From Tubiluchus corallicola (Eukaryota; Priapulida; Priapulimorpha; Priapulimorphida; Tubiluchidae): DNA of 64,000 bases. The stretch lies in contig JAQGDQ010000370.1 in assembly GCA_030141605.1 (NCBI GenBank), positions 42,501 to 106,500 on the forward strand, in the 5' to 3' direction. The notes under the pieces were generated by a model, which saw only the letters and a list, made by a program, of their open reading frames with translations, searched no databases and was not told where the DNA came from. The position numbers and the translations under genes are program-made. Shown piece by piece: positions 60,201 through 64,000 of the stretch; the first letter of the stretch is position 1, and every line of letters begins with the position of its first letter.

Positions 60201-63064
60201 CGTGTTGCCGAACTACTTTATTCACAATGAGTTCTGACGCATTAATACATAACATAAATAATATTATTTAGAGGTTGATTAAAGTTATTTCAAAACAAGT
60301 GCAATGCTAATCAGGAGTTATTACGCTTCGTACAGGTAACGCTACCCACATACAGCTGGCTCGGGCTCACGGCGCCACCATCGTTGACGAGTGTCCTGTT
60401 ACTCGACTAGAGACGCTAAACAATGGCGAGGTCAAGGTATGTACGTTAAATTGTGCACCATCGCTTTTGCCCTGCTAATCGTTTCTTTTCAATTTTGATA
60501 AGAGAAAATGTGGTCCCGAGTGTATACCTAGTGTTTGTGCAGCCTCGATGAGCGTCTTCATATCGCTGTTGTATCGTGAGCATAAATTTAAATGTCGTAT
60601 CCCGAGTTTTGATTTTAATTTAAACTTAAATCTTACAAACCCACACTGAATTAATGTCATGATTTATGACTTCGGTCATTCTTGTAAAAAATACTATTTT
60701 CTCTTTCAGTATGTTATAAGGTAGATTGTTTTGAGCTATGGTTAATAATCAATTGTTGTGGAGATCGCTGGCATCTATTAGAATTAAATAGACTGTTAGA
60801 ATAATCGTCTTACCTTGTAGAATGTTCTGGAAGAAACTTCTAGAAACTTCTTGGGCACCCTATATAAGGTGAAGCAGGCTGCTGAGACACACACGCAGAT
60901 TCACACGGACGCCACTTACACATTCTCTTTTATACTTGTATTTTCAGATACACTCAAACATTTTCCAGATTTTCACGTTTAGTGTAATCATTTCGTGTTC
61001 CTTCATACTTTTGTGTTGTAGAATTCTCGCTTAATAAACTAATTTAATTTTGATGAAGTGTTTTCTGGTTTTCTCTACGAGCCTTCCGAGAGAAACAAAA
61101 CACCACATCAATATTAGTTTATTAAATATTTATTAAGTTTTTATATATTTATGTACTCACAGGTTCACACATGCAAAGGAACATTCCAGTGCAGGAAAGT
61201 CGTCATCGCTTCCGGTGCGTGGACCAATCACGTGCTGGGAACGCTTGGCGTACACATACCAATGTACGTAACTCAGGAACAAGTGACTTACTATGCCACG
61301 CCGAATATAAAAGAATTTTGCAAAGACAGGTACGTCCAGGTGTCGTCAGGCTTCCGTGTTAGAAGGTCGTATTGTTATAGGTGTTTGGAGTGATGTGTGC
61401 TATATAATCTGTAGCGGATAGCCCTATAGGCTGAAGCCTAAGGCCCGGGATCAAAAGGGGCCCGGCAAAATAAAACGAAAAAAAAAATTTTTTTTGGAAA
61501 AAAAAATAAATTGACAAAAGAGCAAGGGGCCCGCCAAAACAAAATATAGAAAAAAGTTTTTTTTCAAAAGTCCTATATAGTCATATAGTCCTATTCCACA
61601 ACTCAAGGATCAAGAAGATATAATTTTTATCACAATCGGTGGGCAAAAACTCACAAAATTAAACAAACTTACAAACGACGAGAGCTCCACAAAAACACGT
61701 CAGCTCAGCAGTGTAGCAACATTTAAAAGGCCCGTTCCAAGCTCAAGCCTAAGGCCCATAAAATCATAATCCGCCACTGTATATAATAATAATCAATCTT
61801 TTTTATTTATCTTGCAACACACGCACAGTTATAATACAATTAATTTGGAAACAAAAATGTGAAGAAAGGGCAGCGAAAAACCAATTGGTCATCTAGTCAG
61901 CTGCCCTTTGGTTAGTCATGAACATTTTTATAAGCGCCATGCTACAATGTATTAGTGTTAGTACTGCTTATAATAAAAATTTGTTACGAATGACATTAAA
62001 TTGATATGCTTATGACATGTTAATACAATTCATACGCAGTAATAATAAGTGCATAATAAAAAATATCAAACAAGAACTGAAATAAAAATCTGACAATGGA
62101 AACATAAGAACAATGGCATCTGAAATATAATTCATAAGCTATAGTGGTTAATAGTATGCTTACCAACTAAAGTTTTTAACACAGAGCCAGGAACCTTTTA
62201 TTTTTTGAATTACAAATTCAATGCGGTGCCAGAAGACCACTCAGCCCCTTTTGACTATGGAAGATTTTAATTCAAATCTTACAAAATAAAGACACATCAC
62301 AGAGAGAAATAGTCTACGGATCGTTACCGCTTCAGTGTGTATTCATCAAGTTAATCATATACATTAATTCCGGTGGTATATGTATATTAGGGGTGAGCAT
62401 CGAACGCTCAAATTCGATTCGAATGAATTTTTTTAGTTCGAACTCGATTCAAATCCAAAACCACAGATTCGAATAATTCAGCACTTCAATTACATATGTT
62501 CTTTATCACTAAAACAATTGAAACATCATGCAATTAGCATGATTTAGCAGTGGTTTCTGTACACAATTTTAAACAAATTACTGGTAGTTTTATTGCAGAA
62601 CAAAATCTAGTCTTATGCATGATCTTTCAATGCGAATTCGAAACACTAGAGTTCGATTCGGTTCAAACTCGAAAGTCACAAATTCGGTTCGATTCGAATT
62701 CGCTTTCTGGTAGAGAATGCTCACGTATATATCTATATATATATATATATCTATAGATGTGTATGTGTATTTCTTTAAATCAAAGCTCGCTATAAGATCT
62801 TTTACAACACGAGAATACACTGCAGCACTGGTGTTAAAATTGACAGCCATAAAGGCGGTGTGGTATATATGATATTACAGGTTTCCCGTGTTCATCTGCC
62901 GCGGCGATAAGGACTTTTACGGCATGGGAATACACTGCAACACTGGTTTTAAGATTGGCATCCACGAAGGAGGACCGGTGGTCACTGCGCACACGAGGAA
63001 TTATGAGCCGTGTAAAGTGAGGGAGGAAATATGTACAGACTTCATACGCAAATACATGCCAAAG
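51189..63064 (+). CDS. PIPOX: FAD-dependent sarcosine/pipecolate oxidase (PIPOX/MSOX family), N-terminal 307 residues
   Basis: Members oxidise N-methyl or cyclic amino acids (sarcosine, L-pipecolate), reducing FAD and making hydrogen peroxide, usually in peroxisomes. Eight exons join in phase: 51189-51282, 52859-52928, 55304-55360, 57593-57727, 59096-59208, 60336-60436, 61163-61329 and 62881-63064. Residues 8-20 (EVIVIGCGGIGSG) are the Rossmann dinucleotide motif. HDHGGSQDFSRIIRLMYHD near 43-60 binds FAD and substrate. KTGGLDFAV, QDDAGIADAAVG and KVVIASGAWTNHVLGTLGV are family blocks. The segment reads more like bacterial-type MSOX than human PIPOX (SRIIRLMYHD rather than SRIIRKAY). The flavin-linking cysteine, the GAGFSGHGFK-type block and any peroxisomal tail signal lie past the right edge. 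Confidence 0.92.
51283..52361. other. PIPOX-like intron 1, nothing recognised before the hAT MITE
   Basis: AT-rich intron sequence without array, coding frame or element ends that I can support. Confidence 0.45.
52362..52801 (-). mobile_element. hAT-type MITE, copy 5, with perfect 8-bp target duplication
   Basis: CAGGGGTGTGCAAATTGCGG to AATTTGCATACCCCTG, flanked by GGCTACAG on both sides (52354-52361, 52802-52809). It ends 57 bp before PIPOX exon 2. Confidence 0.93.
52859..52928 (+). CDS. PIPOX: PIPOX-like exon 2
   Basis: Enters G|GT; VLGLEQFKLGHDHGGSQDFS then RI. Acceptor TGCTCTAG, donor GTAAGA. Confidence 0.93.
52980..53365. repeat. 76-96-bp tandem repeat, four units
   Basis: TTTATATTTGAAAACGTGGA-type segments recur near 53029, 53124, 53200 and 53296 between GTGTGAT.CGTA stretches. 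The last unit is shared with the inverted duplication arm. Confidence 0.88.
53293..53959 (+). repeat. Left arm of a ~670-bp inverted duplication
   Basis: Near-identical to the reverse complement of 56831-57505, e.g. GATACGTATCGATAACCATC in both. It includes the last unit of the preceding tandem repeat and ends at the first bases of the family-D MITE. Confidence 0.93.
53957..54437. mobile_element. TA-MITE, family D, copy 2
   Basis: Starts CAGTCAACCTCGGATATAAG and ends near CTTATACCCGAGTTAA; relative of 48109-48565 with decayed right end and no clear TA. Confidence 0.72.
54656..55145 (+). mobile_element. hAT-type MITE, copy 6, with perfect 8-bp target duplication
   Basis: CAGGGGTGTGCAAATTATCT to AATTTGCACACCCCTG, flanked by GCGTACAG on both sides (54648-54655, 55146-55153). 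Confidence 0.93.
55304..55360 (+). CDS. PIPOX: PIPOX-like exon 3
   Basis: Enters AT|A; RLMYHDRKYTKLAPETFK. Acceptor TTTACAG, donor GTAAGT. This 57-bp exon lies between the arms of the large inverted duplication. Confidence 0.93.
55549..55735 (+). repeat. ~94-bp direct duplication with primer-binding-site-like motif
   Basis: Two copies of CATCCTACTTTTTGTTGCA...; each contains TGGTGTCAGAGGTGGGATAA, one base off the tRNA-Leu-type primer-binding site seen at 22596 and 60119. Possibly an LTR-element leader relic. Confidence 0.65.
56247..56415. repeat. Perfect 65-bp palindrome with 39-nt loop
   Basis: Arms 56247-56311 and 56351-56415 are exact reverse complements (for example CCAATATAAAATTGGCCCTG against its complement). 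The loop is itself a partial copy of the arm in direct orientation, so three copies of one segment occur here. Confidence 0.95.
56491..56836 (+). mobile_element. Family-E MITE, truncated copy
   Basis: Follows 22859-23357 from GCGTTAACTCAAATGTAGAT to AACTTTCCTGTGTCT with an internal deletion, both terminal repeats missing. Its right end is cut exactly where the inverted-duplication arm starts. Confidence 0.75.
56831..57505 (-). repeat. Right arm of the ~670-bp inverted duplication
   Basis: Reverse complement of 53293-53959. It stops inside one unit of the tandem repeat that continues only beside the left arm, so the left arm is the likely source. It ends 87 bp before PIPOX exon 4. Confidence 0.93.
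57593..57727 (+). CDS. PIPOX: PIPOX-like exon 4
   Basis: Enters AC|G; WEEVELESGLKIVHKTGGLD, FAVKGTHGETVLNQVKEALA, VENI. Weak donor CC|GTAGGT. The 98-bp minisatellite starts 65 bp downstream. Confidence 0.93.
57792..58376. repeat. 98-bp minisatellite, six units, each with a consensus 5' splice site
   Basis: Units start GATGCCCCACTCGACGCT at 57792, 57890, 57988, 58086, 58182 and 58280. Five contain CCTGGGTAAGTTTCCC; the last has CCCGGATAAGTTTACT. Two share a TATA/TA deletion. Confidence 0.96.
58377..59095. other. PIPOX-like intron 4 remainder, nothing recognised
   Basis: AT-rich; a 21-bp segment (GACGTCATTGGTGGAAGAAT) is tandemly duplicated near 58797-58838. A short antisense open frame has no support. 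Confidence 0.45.
59096..59208 (+). CDS. PIPOX: PIPOX-like exon 5
   Basis: Enters CC|G; FENLTGPEMSRRFPTLTTGS, DVVGIYQDDAGIADAAV. Donor GTACGC. Confidence 0.93.
59266..59360. repeat. AT-rich ATATAATTATATAG repeats
   Basis: Low-complexity array next to exon 5; no other content. Confidence 0.8.
59751..60254 (-). mobile_element. Miniature LTR retrotransposon (TRIM-like)
   Basis: Two 112-bp direct repeats, 59751-59862 and 60143-60254, both TGTTGATGTACCTGG...CATAACA (TG...CA ends), differ at a few bases. On the minus strand the order is LTR, 7 nt, TGGTGTCAGAAGTGGGA (primer-binding site for tRNA-Leu, 60119-60135), about 256 nt of non-coding AT-rich sequence, a purine tract AAAAGAAAGGAGA touching the second LTR, LTR. 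Total 504 bp with no gag or pol. These are the defining parts of a terminal-repeat retrotransposon in miniature. No clean target duplication was seen. Confidence 0.85.
60336..60436 (+). CDS. PIPOX: PIPOX-like exon 6
   Basis: Enters G|GT; NATHIQLARAHGATIVDECP, VTRLETLNNGEVK. Donor GTATGT. Confidence 0.93.
60754..61107 (+). mobile_element. Solo LTR, family 2, with perfect target duplication
   Basis: TGTTGTGGAGATCGCTGG to AAACAAAACACCACA, flanked by TCAAT on both sides (60749-60753, 61108-61112). It contains CTATATAAGG (TATA box) and AATAAA (poly(A) signal) in LTR order. Relative of 30139-30505. It sits in PIPOX intron 6 in sense orientation. Confidence 0.88.
61163..61329 (+). CDS. PIPOX: PIPOX-like exon 7
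   Basis: VHTCKGTFQCRKVVIASGAW, TNHVLGTLGVHIPMYVTQEQ, VTYYATPNIKEFCKD. Donor AG|GTACGT. Confidence 0.93.
61409..61779. mobile_element. hAT-type MITE, second family
   Basis: CTGTAGCGGATA to ATCCGCCACTG (imperfect inverted ends), flanked by TATATAAT on both sides (61401-61408, 61780-61787). Sub-terminal AAGCCTAAGGCCC repeats occur in both halves. Confidence 0.78.
61800..62150 (-). mobile_element. LINE 3' tail, minus strand, with hairpin
   Basis: On the minus strand the hairpin GGGCAGC...GCTGCCC (61868-61906) with loop TGACTAGATGACC matches the tails at 24740, 33646 and 39062. AT-rich 3' UTR-like sequence lies upstream of it. Confidence 0.68.
62391..62735 (+). mobile_element. Family-F MITE, copy 2
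   Basis: GGGGTGAGCATCGAACGC to GAGAATGCTCACG, TTCGAA-rich, in opposite orientation to 23508-23888. Confidence 0.65.
62785..62866 (+). pseudogene. Decayed duplicate of the 5' part of PIPOX-like exon 8
   Basis: In frame it reads YKIFYNTRIHCSTGVKIDSH and KGGVV, against DKDFYGMGIHCNTGFKIGIH and EGGPV in exon 8. DNA identity is plain (GAATACACTGCA.CACTGGT). It ends just before the exon 8 acceptor. A stop-free relic without its own splice sites. Confidence 0.8.
62881..63064 (+). CDS. PIPOX: PIPOX-like exon 8 (last in window)
   Basis: Enters AG|G; FPVFICRGDKDFYGMGIHCN, TGFKIGIHEGGPVVTAHTRN, then KYMPK. Donor GTAAAG. Read-through would stop after VKKKLVA. Confidence 0.9.
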
Positions 63065-63354
63065 GTAAAGAAGAAGCTTGTTGCTTGAAACCTGCAAACA
63101 AATGAATTGTTTGGTTTCTATGGTAACAAACAAACAAAGGCATCAAGTACTGCTTAGTATAATATTTTATTGTTCGTGCACCGTCATCACAGCACGTGCC
63201 CTGTGAAAGTTATGTTTGAAGTTGTTGTTCACTCACTTTGTTATGATTGAATTTAGGCACAGAAGTATGAACAAGAATAAAAAATCTATAATACATATTT
63301 GCACTGCACACAACAGAAAAGTGTTTATTAAAACTGCAGAAACATGAGTAGCAC

Positions 63355-64000
63355 AACTGCTGCACTGAACACTGAGAGTGAGAGTCTCCTGCACTGAACA
63401 CTGAGAGTGAGAGTGTCCTGCACTGAGCACTGAGAGTGAGAGAGTCCTGCACTGAGCACTGAGAGTGAGAGAGTCTCCTGCACTGAACACTGAGAGTGAG
63501 AGTGTCCTGCACTGAACACTGAGAGTGAGAGTGTCCTGCACTGAACACTGAGCGTTAGAGTGTCCTGCACTGAACACTGAGAGTTAGAGTGTCCTGCACT
63601 GAACACTGAGAGTTAGAGTGTCCTGCACTAAACACTGAGAGTGAGAGAGTCCTGCACTGAACACTGAGAGTGAGAGTGTCCTGCACTGAACACTGAGAGT
63701 TAGAGTGTCCTGCACTGAACACTGAGAGTTAGAGTGTCCTGCACTAAACACTGAGAGTGAGAGTGAGAGACTGCTGCACTAAACACTGAGAGTGAGAGTG
63801 TCCTGCACTGAACACTGAGAGTGAGAGTGAGAGACTGCTGCACTAAACACTGAGAGTTAGAGTGTCCTGCACTGAACACTGAGAGTTAGAGTGTCCTGCA
63901 CTAAACACTGAGAGTGAGAGTGAGAGACTGCTGCACTAAACACTGAGAGTTAGAGTGTCCTGCACTGAACACTGAGAGTGAGAGTCTCCTGTACTGAACA
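63355..64000. repeat. 29-bp minisatellite, about 22 units, runs off the right edge
   Basis: Units with core TGCACTGAACACTGAGAGTG; variants AAACACTG and GAGTTAGAG define sub-families in repeating order. Because 29 is not a multiple of three, open frames on the minus strand cycle through all three readings. Confidence 0.96.

Noticed and set aside
62590-63133. Two similar minus-strand open frames (VYSRVVKDLIAS, VYSHAVKVLIAA)
   Set aside because: They are the antisense of PIPOX-like exon 8 and its fossil duplicate. The similarity led to the exon-duplication finding.

Overview
The window is animal (metazoan) nuclear DNA. It holds four conserved housekeeping-type genes broken by long AT-rich introns with GT/AG borders, and those introns are packed with LINE, LTR, MITE and SINE relics and with minisatellites. 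I see no bacterial, organellar or viral gene content. The repeat load, the CR1/L2-like and RTE-like LINEs and the 5S-headed SINE suggest a non-vertebrate, probably aquatic animal. I cannot name the taxon from sequence alone.

Layout. (1) 1-20602, minus strand: 5' part of SMC5 (nine exons, about 359 residues; the gene runs off the left edge). Its introns carry a ~100-bp minisatellite beside a 5' splice site, a 38-bp minisatellite (~50 copies) and a 25-bp minisatellite (~69 copies) that repeats the intron's own 3' splice site. (2) 20603-24174: gene-poor spacer with an isolated tRNA-Leu-type primer-binding site plus a perfect hairpin, and two MITEs. (3) 24175-39632, minus strand: complete SDHB, seven exons, 272 residues. 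Intron 1 contains a nearly intact CR1/L2-like LINE (intact 1100-residue ORF2 with PHD-like finger, endonuclease and reverse transcriptase; ORF1 broken by one frameshift). Intron 5 or 6 space holds a 5S rRNA-derived SINE and LTR relics. (4) 39633-41295: spacer between the divergently oriented SDHB and PSMD3, with clustered ATGGC (YY1-like) motifs. (5) 41296-45690, plus strand: complete PSMD3 (26S proteasome subunit Rpn3), two exons, 504 residues. (6) 45691-51188: spacer with a Tigger-like element, an RTE relic, a TA-flanked MITE and an ACTT-type microsatellite. (7) 51189-63064 and beyond, plus strand: first eight coding exons of a FAD-dependent sarcosine/pipecolate oxidase (PIPOX/MSOX family). 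Its C-terminal exons lie past the right edge. Its introns hold a 667-bp inverted duplication, a 65-bp perfect palindrome, a 98-bp minisatellite with a strong 5' splice-site consensus in every unit, a miniature LTR element (TRIM), a solo LTR with perfect target duplication, and a decayed exon duplicate.

The four genes do not form a pathway: chromosome maintenance (SMC5), respiratory complex II (SDHB), proteasome lid (PSMD3) and peroxisomal amine oxidation (PIPOX-like). No single new system is evident. The unusual content is in the repeats, especially minisatellites that multiply splice-site sequence, a covarying hairpin shared by the 3' tails of six LINE relics, and the miniature LTR element. 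Exon borders were deduced by eye from splice consensus, reading phase and family conservation.
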